DNA of 64,000 nucleotides. Origin: Rubrolithibacter danxiaensis. GTDB lineage: Bacteria; Bacteroidota; Bacteroidia; Sphingobacteriales; Sphingobacteriaceae. Where the stretch lies: the NCBI RefSeq assembly GCF_047272945.1, contig NZ_JBKOPS010000005.1:124001-188000 (forward strand), given 5' to 3'. The position numbers were made by a program, and so were the translations under genes. This document shows, one piece after another, positions 36,999 through 46,694 of the stretch (its first letter is position 1; each line of letters begins with the position of its first letter). The notes under the pieces were generated by a model that saw only the letters and a program-made list of their open reading frames with translations, ran no database searches and was not told where the DNA came from.

Positions 36999-38036
36999 AT
37001 GAAAGGCTTAAAAATTTTACTGATGATGGCTTCTATGCCGGTTTTTTTACAGGTTCAGGCACAGGAGAAAGAACCTTTTCTTACCAAAACATTTGATAAG
37101 GAAACAATTAAAAATGTAGTGGTAAAAACATCAGGCGGAAGTATTGAAGTGAACGGCGGCAACGAAGGGAAGGCAAAGGTAGAGGTTTATGTGCAAGCAA
37201 ATAACGGAAACGGAAAAAGGCTTAGCCAGCAAGAAATTAAAGAACGTTTATCTGATTATAATCTGGATATTTCTGTAGATAACCAGAAACTTTCCGCAAT
37301 AGCGAAACCGAAAGGCAACAATATTAACTGGAAAAGAGGATTGAGTATTTCTTTTAAAGTATTTGTGCCTAAATCGGTTTCTACAGATTTGAACACCAGC
37401 GGCGGAAGTATTCATTTAAGCAATTTATCAGGACAGCAAAGTTTTAAAACCAGTGGTGGCAGCCTTCATGTAGAGAAAGTGACAGGAGATATTAGCGGAA
37501 AAACTTCGGGCGGAAGTATTCATGTATCCGACTCTCGGGATAACATTAACCTGGAAACAAGTGGTGGAAGCATCAGGGCCAGCAACTGCGGAGGTACCAT
37601 CAAATTGAAAACTGCGGGAGGCTCTCTCAATCTGGAAGATTTAAACGGAAGTATTCATGCAACAACAAGTGGCGGAAGTGTAAAAGCAGACAATATTAAG
37701 GGAGAGCTGATAACAGGAACTTCCGGCGGAAGCATGAATCTGAGCAATCTGGCCTGCAGTCTCGAAACATCAACTGCATCGGGAAGTGTCCACGTACAAC
37801 TGGCACAGTTGGGAAAATATGTTAAAATACATTCAGGAGGCGGGCATGTTGATCTTCAGATTCCGGGAGGAAAAGGAATGGATTTAAGTTTAAAGGGAAA
37901 CAAAGTGTCTGCCAGCGGCCTCAGCAATTTCAAAGGATCAAAAGAGGAAGACCGTATAGACGGTGAGTTAAACGGCGGCGGAACTCCGGTAGAAGTAAAT
38001 GTTTCCGGTGGAAATGTTAGTCTTACTGTGCAGTAG
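36999..38036 (+). CDS. Exported DUF4097-like protein with TSGGS repeats
   Basis: 345 residues with a signal peptide (about 1-22, ...FLQVQAQ). From about residue 42 to 270 the chain is a ladder of short beta repeats whose turns read TSGGSI, TSGGSL, TAGGSL, TSGGSM or TASGSV, about nine copies, eight of them spaced 15-20 residues between 130 and 265. This is the pattern of the DUF4097 beta-strand repeat family, expected to form a right-handed solenoid in the periplasm or at the surface. One charged insertion (about 55-115) splits copy 1 from the rest. Function unknown. It lies between permeases 7 and 8, so it may be made together with the pump. Confidence 0.9.
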   Translation: MKGLKILLMMASMPVFLQVQAQEKEPFLTKTFDKETIKNVVVKTSGGSIEVNGGNEGKAKVEVYVQANNGNGKRLSQQEIKERLSDYNLDISVDNQKLSAIAKPKGNNINWKRGLSISFKVFVPKSVSTDLNTSGGSIHLSNLSGQQSFKTSGGSLHVEKVTGDISGKTSGGSIHVSDSRDNINLETSGGSIRASNCGGTIKLKTAGGSLNLEDLNGSIHATTSGGSVKADNIKGELITGTSGGSMNLSNLACSLETSTASGSVHVQLAQLGKYVKIHSGGGHVDLQIPGGKGMDLSLKGNKVSASGLSNFKGSKEEDRIDGELNGGGTPVEVNVSGGNVSLTVQ

Positions 38037-38087
38037 GTTCAACAGCAGGAATTTTAAATAAGAAAGAACATTTTTAAAAGAATTAAG

Positions 38088-38467
38088 GTGAGACCTTTTC
38101 TCCTGATTGTACTGATTTTCCTGTATTGTTCCTGCAGCTCTTCTAAATACTGGAATGGGACCGATATTCCAGGAATTATCAGGGCCGAATTTAAAGACCT
38201 GAATGGGACGCAATCTTTTGACGTAGTAGCCCCTGAAAAGGGTCCTCAAATATTTCTGACTTATACGGTAACAGTAGAAAAAGGAGAGTTGGAAATGAAA
38301 AAAAGTCTCCTTCTGAGCGTATCTTAAATAAAACAATCAGTGATTTTGCCTCCGATTCTATTATTCTTAACAATTCAACAGGTTCATCTTACAAAATTTA
38401 TATAAAAGGTAAGCACACGGCGGGGAAATTTGATATACAGTATAGAACAAATTCCACCCGGAAGTAA
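38088..38467 (+). pseudogene. Small lipoprotein interrupted by a frameshift in an A7 tract
   Basis: GTG start, then a lipoprotein signal (RPFLLIVLIFLYCSCSSSK with two possible lipobox cysteines). The first frame stops at 38327 after 79 residues. The frame two bases over then continues KSPSERILNKTISDF to a stop at 38465-38467, a further 54 or so residues of normal composition. The switch point is the run of seven A at 38298-38304; eight A would restore one protein of about 126 residues. This may be a real mutation, slippage/phase variation or a sequencing error. It follows the TSGGS-repeat gene at 51 bases. Confidence 0.7.
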
Positions 38468-38502
38468 ACAATAATAATGTCTGTACGCATGTGAACAAAA
38501 AC

Positions 38503-38518
38503 TGTTCGAAAACGAACA
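38503..38518. promoter_or_regulatory. Activator site 4 (perfect inverted repeat) before permease 8
   Basis: TGTTCGAAAACGAACA, preceded by the inverted half-site TGTGAACA at 38490-38497. The -24 element starts 52 bases after the site. Confidence 0.83.
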
Positions 38519-38569
38519 TGTAAAAATTAGCGATAGTATAACTTGCTGATATTCAGAACCATTTTCCAA

Positions 38570-38585
38570 TGGCACGGATTTGATA
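38570..38585 (+). promoter_or_regulatory. Sigma-54-like promoter of permease 8
   Basis: TGGCACGGATTTGATA: perfect TGGCACG at -24 and TTTGAT at -12, the closest of the set to the general consensus apart from the shortened spacing. Predicted leader about 57 bases. Confidence 0.72.
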
Positions 38586-38618
38586 TTGATAAGAAAAGAG
38601 GCTTCTGAAAGAGCTCGG

Positions 38619-38650
38619 AACATAACCTATAACTGCAACTTACACTTATC
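38619..38650 (+). repeat. ACAACTTA-type leader repeat before permease 8
   Basis: Three degenerate units (ACATAACCTATAACTGCAAC and following bases) run up to the ATG at 38651, downstream of the predicted transcription start. Confidence 0.5.
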
Positions 38651-41038
38651 ATGTTTAAAAACTATTTTAAAACTGCATTTAGAAGCTTGACAAAACGCAA
38701 AGGCTTTGCACTGATAAATTTAACAGGCTTAACCTTGGGCCTGGCAAGTGTAATGACTTTAGGCTTATTGCTTTACAAGTATTATACCACCGATGATATA
38801 CAGACGAACAAAAGCCGGATGTATTATTTAAAAAGTTTTGGTGCTGATGATAAAAATGGTTCCGCCATGACCACTTTTCCCTTACTCGACGAGATCAAGA
38901 AAACATGTCCGGAAATTGAAGCAGGAACGCATTTGCAGTGGGGAGATGTACCATGGTTAAAATACGGAAGCAAAGAAGTACAAGAAGATACACGTTATGT
39001 AGAAGAAGACTTTTTTAAGGTTTTTTCGTTTCCGTTAGCCGAAGGAAATCCGGCGACAGCCTTTAAGGACAAGTTTTCCATTGTAATCTCTCAAAATGTT
39101 AAGCAACAACTGTTCGGTAATAAACCGGCATTAGGAAAAACAATACTTGCCGATGATTCTATCCCGGTAACGGTAGGCGGAGTATTAGCTGCTATTCCTT
39201 CAAATTCTTCGGTTAAAGTAGAGGTGCTATTTCTTACAGATTATTTAAGAGCTAAAGATAAAGCCAGTTTCGAAGGAATGTATAACTGGTACAACGTACT
39301 TGCTGAAGGTTATCTGGTATTAAAAAAAGGAGCAAACGTTCAAAATCTGAATAAGAAAATAAATGAAATTGCACAAAAGTTTTATGTGTCAGATCGTAAA
39401 GGTTTAAGGGTAAGCGCAACACCTTTCGGCGAACTTAAAAAAGAAGGAAATACTAACGTAAAAGCTATTGTTGCCGGTTCTATAGCTGCTTCGGTTTTTA
39501 TATTGCTGATTATAACCTTTAATCTGCTGAATTTAAATGCGGCTTCCATGTTAAGCCGAACTAAAGAAGTTGCTGTACGGCAAATTATCGGCTCTGAGAA
39601 AAGGCATATTATTTTTCAGTTCTGCGTGGAAAACGGGATGATAATTTTCGGGTCGCTTATCACCGCTTTTTTATTGTTTATCTACTTCCTGCTTCCTCAG
39701 GTTAATTCACTTTTGGGCGAAAACTTAGGAATGATGGTTTTGAGTTTAAAGTCGGATTATGTAATAGTCGCCAGTTTCATTTTTATCGCTTTAATTATTA
39801 TTGCAATTGGTGTTTACCCGGTTTTACATATAGTAACTGCAAAAACAACCGATGCTATTAAAGGAAATATTGGTAAAACAGGCGACAGAGGTGCAGTGAG
39901 GAAACTACTTCTAACGGCTCAGTTTACGTTAGCGATCATCCTTATTTGTTCTGCAATTATTTTGAACAAACAAATAGGGTATATGAAAGTAATGCCTTTA
40001 GGGTTTGAAAAAGATAATGTGACTATCGTAAACCTTGATCTTGCTTTTAAAGATATTAAATCGGCTACTGCGAAGTTTGAAGTTATTTTAAATTCTCTTA
40101 AAAATAATCCTTATGTAGAAGCTGTTTCTGCCGAACATAATATTCCAACTGCTTACGATCAGAATTATAATGAGTTTGGCGATGTTTTCTCAGGGAAAAA
40201 AATCGGAATGCGTCAAACCTCTGCCGGAAAAGGTTATGTTGAGGTATTCAAGATCCCCATTGTCGGGGGTAGGAATTTTGACGATCAGCTGGAAAAAACA
40301 GAGGGAAGTAAGGTCATCCTAAACGAAACAGCAGTTCAGGCTTACGGATGGAAAAACGCTGTAGGAAAACAAATTAAATCAAGCGGCGGAAACCAAATTT
40401 ACACAGTAATAGGTGTGATGAAAGACTTTCATTACGACGATATGCAAACTCCGATTGGCCCGCTGATTCATTTTTACAACAGGCCTGACAATTTAGAAAG
40501 CTTTAACTCGCTTGCCATTCGTATAAATAAAAAGCACATACAGGAGGTTATTTCCCAATTAAAAAATGAATTTAAAAACATTCCGGCAAGGCGGGATTTC
40601 AGCTATAAGTTTATGGACGACATGGTTGATAAACAATATATTTTTATAGCCGGTATCTTAAAAATTACAAACTACGTTGCGCTGCTTACCATTGCCATTG
40701 CATGTATGGGTATGCTGGGATTAATTACTTTATCGGCAAAACGAAGAGTAAAAGAAATTGGAGTCCGTAAAGTATTAGGGGCTTCAGTTGCAAATATTAC
40801 TGCTCTTATATCTAAAGATTTTATAAAAATCATTCTTGCTGCTATTCTAATTGCATCGCCCATTGCCTGGTATATAATGAAAAAATGGTTGCAGGACTTT
40901 GCTTACCAGGTCGAAATAAAGTGGTGGATGTTTGCCTTAGCCGGGATAGTTACACTGGTAATTGCATTATTAACGGTAAGTTTTCAGGCTGTTAAGGCAG
41001 CGCTGGCCAATCCGGTAAAGAGTTTGAGATCGGAATAA
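38651..41038 (+). CDS. ABC permease 8, divergent member
   Basis: 795 residues, heading the longest downstream block. The first FtsX block (about 271) is the most altered of the array: IHLHS and GG.IEYV motifs are both absent, the LIACINF core reads LLIITFNLLNLNAAS, RKVLG becomes VRQIIGSEK, and the anchor LSSFKPVKVLKG is replaced by HIVTAKTTDAIKGN. The second FtsX block (about 672) is ordinary (KRRVKEIGVRKVLGA, WLQDFAYQVEIKWW). Tail NPVKSLRSE. So the N-terminal half has diverged while the C-terminal half is conserved. Still a full-length open frame. Confidence 0.92.
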   Translation: MFKNYFKTAFRSLTKRKGFALINLTGLTLGLASVMTLGLLLYKYYTTDDIQTNKSRMYYLKSFGADDKNGSAMTTFPLLDEIKKTCPEIEAGTHLQWGDVPWLKYGSKEVQEDTRYVEEDFFKVFSFPLAEGNPATAFKDKFSIVISQNVKQQLFGNKPALGKTILADDSIPVTVGGVLAAIPSNSSVKVEVLFLTDYLRAKDKASFEGMYNWYNVLAEGYLVLKKGANVQNLNKKINEIAQKFYVSDRKGLRVSATPFGELKKEGNTNVKAIVAGSIAASVFILLIITFNLLNLNAASMLSRTKEVAVRQIIGSEKRHIIFQFCVENGMIIFGSLITAFLLFIYFLLPQVNSLLGENLGMMVLSLKSDYVIVASFIFIALIIIAIGVYPVLHIVTAKTTDAIKGNIGKTGDRGAVRKLLLTAQFTLAIILICSAIILNKQIGYMKVMPLGFEKDNVTIVNLDLAFKDIKSATAKFEVILNSLKNNPYVEAVSAEHNIPTAYDQNYNEFGDVFSGKKIGMRQTSAGKGYVEVFKIPIVGGRNFDDQLEKTEGSKVILNETAVQAYGWKNAVGKQIKSSGGNQIYTVIGVMKDFHYDDMQTPIGPLIHFYNRPDNLESFNSLAIRINKKHIQEVISQLKNEFKNIPARRDFSYKFMDDMVDKQYIFIAGILKITNYVALLTIAIACMGMLGLITLSAKRRVKEIGVRKVLGASVANITALISKDFIKIILAAILIASPIAWYIMKKWLQDFAYQVEIKWWMFALAGIVTLVIALLTVSFQAVKAALANPVKSLRSE

Positions 41039-41153
41039 AGAGAGGTGAAAGCAAAAAGTTTAAGCAGAAGCTGATATTATAAAGTTAACCTGCAACTCAA
41101 AGCATTGCAAAAAGTAATAAAACTTAAAACATATATTCCCTAAAACTTTAAAT

Positions 41154-43520
41154 ATGCTGAGAAACTATTTCAAAACGGCTTGGCGCAGTATCATTAAGAA
41201 CAGGGGTACTTCTTTAATAAATATTACCGGTTTATCTGTAGGCCTTACTGCTGCTGTTTTGATAATGCTGTGGGTGCTGAATGAAATGAACTTTGATAAT
41301 AATCATCAAAATCAGGATAGAATATACAGGCTGAAAACGAGCCTCAAAGAGAATAACTGGGTATGGGAGACTACTCCTTTGCTGCTTGCAGATGCGGTAA
41401 AAAAGCAAATACCTGAAATTGAAAAAGTATCGCGGCTGTATACATCAAACTGGCCGGTGTTTAAAGTGGCAGGTAATTTTACTTATGAGAAAAAAGCAGC
41501 CTATGTTGACGATGATTGGTTTAATATATTTCATTACGATGTGGTAGCGGGAAATCTGGAGTCTTTTGCTCAAAATCCTAATAGTATCATCCTGACTGTT
41601 TCTGCAGCTGAAAAATATTTTGGTAAGCGCCGTGCAGTAGGAGAAGAAATTCGTATTGATAGCATAAATTATCAGGTTAAAGCAATTGTAAAGAATCCTG
41701 TTGTAAATTCAAGTTTTCAATACAATGTATTTCTGCCCTTGGTAGCCTTACTTACAGATAAACAACGTAGAGAGAATGATGAGAATTGGAGTAATTTTAA
41801 CTATCTCACTTTTGTAAAGCTAAAGCAAGGTTCGGATCCGGCGGTTACAGCAAAAAAGGTTACCGCTATTTTGCCCGATAATCAGGGGACTACTATCAGC
41901 CTGATCTCTTTAAAGGATATGCATTTTGAAAACGATTTGCAGTCATCCTCATTTGTACATGGCAATCGTAACACTGTTTATATATTTTCACTATTAGCAT
42001 TTTTACTGCTCTTAGTTGCCTGCATTAATTATGTAAACCTTACTACTGCAAAGGCAAGCCTTCGTTCAAAAGAAGTAAGTGTAAGAAAAATGGTGGGTGC
42101 AAAAAGAATTCATCTTTTTTATCAGTTTATTTCGGAGTCTTTATTTATCAGTATTATCGCATTAATTACAACACTGGTACTAATTAAGGTATGTTTGCCA
42201 TGGTTCAATATCATTACTGGTAAAAGCTTTGTTGTAACCCTTACTTCCATTAATATGTGGCAGGTGATCGGTATTACACTGTTTACTGCACTGTTATTAT
42301 GCAGCATTTATCCGGCGCTATTGCTATCCTCTTTTAAGCCCTTAAATGTGTTTAGAGGCACTACTATTTTGAAAGTAAAAGACAGTGCTTTCAGAAAAGG
42401 CTTAACTATAGTACAATTCACTATTTCTGTTGCGCTAATTGCCTGTACTATTGTAATATACTGCCAGATGAAGTTTATACAACAAACAAACCCTGGTTAC
42501 AACAGGTCACAAGTTTTATCATTTCCGTTACCACTGAATATTGGTAATGACAAGAAAGAATCCCTGATTCAATCTATCAAGCAGCAGTTACTTTCACATA
42601 GTAGTATAAAAAGTGTAAGTACTACTAATCAGCCTATCGTAAATATTGGTAGTATTTCTACCGGTAGTGCTGACTGGAATGGGCATGATACAACCTTTAA
42701 TCCCAAAATAACACAGCTTTCTGCTGATGCTGATTTTCAAAAAATCATGCAGCTTCAAATGAAAGAGGGGCGTTGGTTTGAGCAAGGGAATCAGGCAGAT
42801 GGAAATAATGTAGTATTGAATGAATCTGCTGTAGCACAGTTAAATATTCCAAAGCCAGTTATCGGGCAACGATTTACTTTTAAAGGAAGAACAGGCCAGA
42901 TTATAGGTGTTGTAAAAGATTTTACTTATCAAAGTCTGCATAATAAAACAGGGCCGCTTGTTGCCTTTAATGATCCGCAATGGTTTCGTTTCTTTATGGT
43001 CCGGACTGTGCCTGGCAAATCAAAGCGAGCTATTGATTTTATACAAAGTATCTGGAAAAAGCAATTGCCCGGCCACCCCGTTGAATACAATTTTTTAGAC
43101 GATAACTTTAATGAGCTATACAAGGAAGATCAGCGGACGTCTTTCCTGATTTTTGTGTTTGCCATTATTGCAGTGCTCATCTCTTCACTCGGTTTATTTG
43201 GACTAGCTGCCTTTACAACTGAGCAGCGGGCAAAAGAAATTGGTATTAGAAAAGTACTGGGTGCAACAGTTGAAAATATAACCACAATGCTTTCACGGGA
43301 TTTTGTAAAACTTATTAGCATAGCCATAATTATTGCTGTCCCTGTCGCTTTTTTTGCGATGAATAAGTGGATGCAAAATTTTGCATATCGAACTGATATC
43401 ACCTGGTGGATGTTTGCTCTGGCCGGCTTACTCGCTTTACTGATTGCTTTAGTAACTATCAGTTTCCAGGCGATAAAAGCTGCAATAGCAAATCCAATAA
43501 AGAGTTTGAGGACGGAATAG
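41154..43520 (+). CDS. ABC permease 9
   Basis: 788 residues. Pre-membrane segment LKDMHFENDLQSSSFVHGNRNTVYIFS, a Phe variant of the IHLHS type; first FtsX block at about 274 (RSKEVSVRKMVGA, Ser instead of Gly after EV). Anchor LSSFKPLNVFRG, helix 5 at about 420. Second block at about 665 (EQRAKEIGIRKVLGA) with the core SSLGLFGL in place of SCLGLFGL. Tail NPIKSLRTE. The second periplasmic domain is shorter than average and rich in Ser/Thr (SHSSIKSVSTTNQP). Gap of 115 bases from permease 8 with no promoter motif seen; 73 bases to the next gene. Confidence 0.92.
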   Translation: MLRNYFKTAWRSIIKNRGTSLINITGLSVGLTAAVLIMLWVLNEMNFDNNHQNQDRIYRLKTSLKENNWVWETTPLLLADAVKKQIPEIEKVSRLYTSNWPVFKVAGNFTYEKKAAYVDDDWFNIFHYDVVAGNLESFAQNPNSIILTVSAAEKYFGKRRAVGEEIRIDSINYQVKAIVKNPVVNSSFQYNVFLPLVALLTDKQRRENDENWSNFNYLTFVKLKQGSDPAVTAKKVTAILPDNQGTTISLISLKDMHFENDLQSSSFVHGNRNTVYIFSLLAFLLLLVACINYVNLTTAKASLRSKEVSVRKMVGAKRIHLFYQFISESLFISIIALITTLVLIKVCLPWFNIITGKSFVVTLTSINMWQVIGITLFTALLLCSIYPALLLSSFKPLNVFRGTTILKVKDSAFRKGLTIVQFTISVALIACTIVIYCQMKFIQQTNPGYNRSQVLSFPLPLNIGNDKKESLIQSIKQQLLSHSSIKSVSTTNQPIVNIGSISTGSADWNGHDTTFNPKITQLSADADFQKIMQLQMKEGRWFEQGNQADGNNVVLNESAVAQLNIPKPVIGQRFTFKGRTGQIIGVVKDFTYQSLHNKTGPLVAFNDPQWFRFFMVRTVPGKSKRAIDFIQSIWKKQLPGHPVEYNFLDDNFNELYKEDQRTSFLIFVFAIIAVLISSLGLFGLAAFTTEQRAKEIGIRKVLGATVENITTMLSRDFVKLISIAIIIAVPVAFFAMNKWMQNFAYRTDITWWMFALAGLLALLIALVTISFQAIKAAIANPIKSLRTE

Positions 43521-43593
43521 GAAAAGTTGGAAGTGTATCTTCATAAACAATGGAGCAAAATAATCAACATGGTAATTAAACATCAATAAACTA

Positions 43594-44247
43594 ATGAAAA
43601 GGATTTTATGTGCCATTTTTCTGATCGGAAGTGTTTTACAATCTAAGGCTCAGACCCTTAATCCTGATCTAAAGGATTTAAGCAAGTGGACTCTAGTTAA
43701 TCGCTCGGTTGAAGCAGTAAATGAAGATGGTAAAAAAGCTGTTCGTTTTAACGAAGTACCGGATGCAGGATTGATGATTCTGAAAGATGTGTTGTTTTCA
43801 AATGGTACAATTGAGTTTGACGTAAAAGGCAAAAATGCAATGCAGCAAAGTTTTGTGGGAGTTGCATTTCATGTGATGGATGAAAATCAATACGATGCCG
43901 TTTATTTCAGACCTTTTAATTTTTCAAGTCCCGACAGTAGCAGGGCGTCACATTCTGTACAATATATCTCGATGCCCGAAAATGATTGGGAAAAACTCAG
44001 AACCGAATTCCCCGGAAAATATGAAAACAAGGTTCATCCTGTACCCGATCCTGATGGATGGTTTCATGTAAAAATTATTGTGGATGGAAGAAAAATTTCA
44101 GCATTCGTAAATAATTCACAAACACCAAGTTTGCAGGTTGAAAAGATAAGTAATACTGAAAAAGGACAAATAGCATTTTGGGCTGGCAATAATTCAGGTG
44201 GCAGTTTTGCCAACCTAACTATAACTCCCCATACCGCAAAAGACTAA
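43594..44247 (+). CDS. Exported concanavalin-like (LamG/DUF1080-type) protein inside the array
   Basis: 217 residues with a signal peptide (MKRILCAIFLIGSVLQSKAQ). The mature chain has the strand pattern of a concanavalin A-like jelly roll: VLFSNGTIEFDVKGK, FVGVAFHVMDENQYDAVYFRPF, WFHVKIIVDGRKISAFVNN and GQIAFWAGNNSGG, as in proteins annotated family 16 glycoside-hydrolase-like or DUF1080. No obvious catalytic acid pair is visible, so carbohydrate or ligand binding is as likely as catalysis. It sits 73 bases after permease 9 and only 35 bases before permease 10, probably in the same mRNA. A second lectin-fold protein of this type is encoded at 55857-56531. Confidence 0.85.
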   Translation: MKRILCAIFLIGSVLQSKAQTLNPDLKDLSKWTLVNRSVEAVNEDGKKAVRFNEVPDAGLMILKDVLFSNGTIEFDVKGKNAMQQSFVGVAFHVMDENQYDAVYFRPFNFSSPDSSRASHSVQYISMPENDWEKLRTEFPGKYENKVHPVPDPDGWFHVKIIVDGRKISAFVNNSQTPSLQVEKISNTEKGQIAFWAGNNSGGSFANLTITPHTAKD

Positions 44248-44282
44248 AAAGAAAACTGTAAATAATCTGTAATTCTTAAGCC

Positions 44283-46667
44283 ATGTTCAGAAATTATTAT
44301 AAAGCAACAGTGCGAAATATTATGAGGAATAAGATATACAGCTTCCTCAATATTTTTGGCTTAGCCATTGGCATCGCCTGCGCCGGATTAATCTTTTTAT
44401 GGGTAGAAGATGAAATAAACTTCGATCAGTACAATGTGAAAAAGGATCAGATCTATTATGTCCGCGAAAATCAAAAGTATGATACCTATGTTGCAACCTT
44501 TGGCTCTACCCCAGGCATATTAGGACCTGCCATTCAAGCTGAAATTCCTGGTATCGCCAACACCTGCCGTATGAGCCAAAACAACGAGGATAAGTTAATT
44601 ACAATTGGTGATAAATCGATGTATGCAAGTGGCAGTTATGCTGAGCCTTCTTTATTTAACATGTTTACGCTTCCGTTTGTACAGGGAAATGCCAAAACAG
44701 CATTTACGCAGCTGTATTCAATGGTTATTACCGAAAAAACAGCAAAGAAGTTTTTTGGCAACGAGAAAGATGTAATCGGTAAGAAAGTACGGGTCGATAA
44801 TAAACAGGATTATGTAATAGCAGGAGTTGTAAAAGATATTCCTGAAAACTCATCCCTGAAATTCGAGTGGGTAGCGCCTTTTCAGATATGGTTTGACCAA
44901 AGTCCCTGGGCTCATAACTGGGGAAATAATTGTTTATCAACCTTTGTTGAATTAAAACAGGGTGTTGATCCGGCAACTGTAGATAAATTATTATATAATT
45001 TTATTCAAAAAAGAGAACCTCAGTCAATTGCCCGGCCATTTCTATGGAGCATGAACGACTGGCATTTGAGAGACGAGTTTGATAACGGGGTTCAGACTGG
45101 CGGCGGGCAAATTGAATACATTCGATTATTTACCACTATTGCGTGGATCATTTTATTGATTGCCTGTATCAACTTTATGAACCTGGCTACAGCAAGAAGT
45201 GAAAAACGTGCAAAAGAAGTAGGGGTACGAAAAGTACTGGGTGCAGAAAAACAAAGTCTTATTTTTCAATTTATTGGAGAAGCTGTGTTTATGGCTTTAT
45301 TATCAGCTCTTTGCGCTGTTGCTATTATATTGCTTGCATTGCCGGCATTTAATGTATTGGTTGAAAAAAATCTGTCAATAGGTTTAAATAATCCGCTTCA
45401 TATAACTGTCTTGTTGCTTATTGCATTGGTCTGCGGTTTGGTAGCGGGCAGTTACCCGTCTTTATATTTATCAGCCTTTAATCCGGTATTTGTTTTAAAG
45501 GGATTGAAATTAAAAACCGGAAGTGCAAACTTTATAAGGAAGGGTTTGGTGATATTACAATTCACAATTTCAATAGTTCTTATTATCAGCACCATTATTA
45601 TTTATCAGCAAATACAGCATGTAAAGAACAGAAGCCTTGGTTTTAATAAAAATAATCTTCTTCAAACAGCCGTTGTTGGTAATGCGGCAAAAAATTATCC
45701 CTCAGTAAAGCAGGAGCTTTTAAATACAGGTGTAGTTGAGAGTATAGCCCTTTCTGATCATAATACCTTATATGGAGGCAATAATACGAACAGTTTAACA
45801 TGGCAGGGAAAAGCACCCGGGGCACAAATATTGATTTCTGGCCGCAACGTAACACCTGAGTTTATTAACACCTCTCAACTCAAGTTGCTGAAAGGCCGCG
45901 ACTTTATGCAAACCGATTCTACCAATTCAAAAAAGCTGAATGTAATCATAACGCAATCGCTTGAAAAGCTTATGGGTAAAGAAAGTGCCTTGGGTAAAAC
46001 ACTCTGGAATGAAGGTGATACCAGCGGAACGATACTCACTGTGGTTGGTGTGGTAAATGATTATGTATATGGAAACATGTATGGCAAACCCGATCCTGTA
46101 GTGTTTACATGCACTGCCCCGGTAAATACAAATACAATGTACATCCGTCTTAAACAGCAAACAAATGTTGAAACGGCTTTAGCACAAATACAGGATGTTT
46201 TAAAGAAAGCTAATCCTGCCTATCCTTTTACTTATCAGTTTGTGGATGATCAGTTTAATAAAATGTTTTTAAGTGAAATGCTTATCAGTAAATTATCAAG
46301 AGTATTTACTGCCCTGGCAATTATTATATCATGTTTAGGCTTGTTTGGATTAGCCGCATACACTGCCGAACGCAGAACAAAAGAGATAGGTATAAGAAAA
46401 GTATTAGGTGCCAGCGTATTAGGTATTACAAAGCTGTTGTCAAAAGATTTCTTACAGCTGGTTGCAATTTCCTGTCTTGTTGCTTTTCCGGCTGCCTGGT
46501 GGATGATGCACAACTGGTTGCAGGGATACCAATATAGAATAGGAATCAGCTGGTGGATATTCATTGTAGCAGGTGTTGCAGCTATACTGATTGCGTTGCT
46601 TACTATCAGTTTTCAATCAATAAAAGCGGCAATTGCAAATCCGGTAAAAAGTTTAAGAACGGAATAA
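44283..46667 (+). CDS. ABC permease 10
   Basis: 794 residues. Third member of the W.LRDEF.NG...GGGQIEYIRLF subgroup, related to permeases 1 and 4 though 15-25 kb away, which argues for duplication with rearrangement rather than simple neighbour copying. First FtsX block at about 277 (KRAKEVGVRKVLGA), anchor LSAFNPVFVLKG, helix 5 at about 420, second block at about 671 (RRTKEIGIRKVLGA). The end has MMHNWLQGYQYRIGISWW. Tail NPVKSLRTE. N-terminus MFRNYYKATVRNIMRN departs from the common K.AWRNL. Confidence 0.93.
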   Translation: MFRNYYKATVRNIMRNKIYSFLNIFGLAIGIACAGLIFLWVEDEINFDQYNVKKDQIYYVRENQKYDTYVATFGSTPGILGPAIQAEIPGIANTCRMSQNNEDKLITIGDKSMYASGSYAEPSLFNMFTLPFVQGNAKTAFTQLYSMVITEKTAKKFFGNEKDVIGKKVRVDNKQDYVIAGVVKDIPENSSLKFEWVAPFQIWFDQSPWAHNWGNNCLSTFVELKQGVDPATVDKLLYNFIQKREPQSIARPFLWSMNDWHLRDEFDNGVQTGGGQIEYIRLFTTIAWIILLIACINFMNLATARSEKRAKEVGVRKVLGAEKQSLIFQFIGEAVFMALLSALCAVAIILLALPAFNVLVEKNLSIGLNNPLHITVLLLIALVCGLVAGSYPSLYLSAFNPVFVLKGLKLKTGSANFIRKGLVILQFTISIVLIISTIIIYQQIQHVKNRSLGFNKNNLLQTAVVGNAAKNYPSVKQELLNTGVVESIALSDHNTLYGGNNTNSLTWQGKAPGAQILISGRNVTPEFINTSQLKLLKGRDFMQTDSTNSKKLNVIITQSLEKLMGKESALGKTLWNEGDTSGTILTVVGVVNDYVYGNMYGKPDPVVFTCTAPVNTNTMYIRLKQQTNVETALAQIQDVLKKANPAYPFTYQFVDDQFNKMFLSEMLISKLSRVFTALAIIISCLGLFGLAAYTAERRTKEIGIRKVLGASVLGITKLLSKDFLQLVAISCLVAFPAAWWMMHNWLQGYQYRIGISWWIFIVAGVAAILIALLTISFQSIKAAIANPVKSLRTE

Positions 46668-46694
46668 CACCAGGTTAAAAACGAATAAAAATAA

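Noticed and set aside
37110..37800. DNA repeats that might be a CRISPR or tandem repeat array
   Set aside because: They are codons for TSGGS turns at irregular 45-66 base spacing inside an intact gene, with no identical repeat units.
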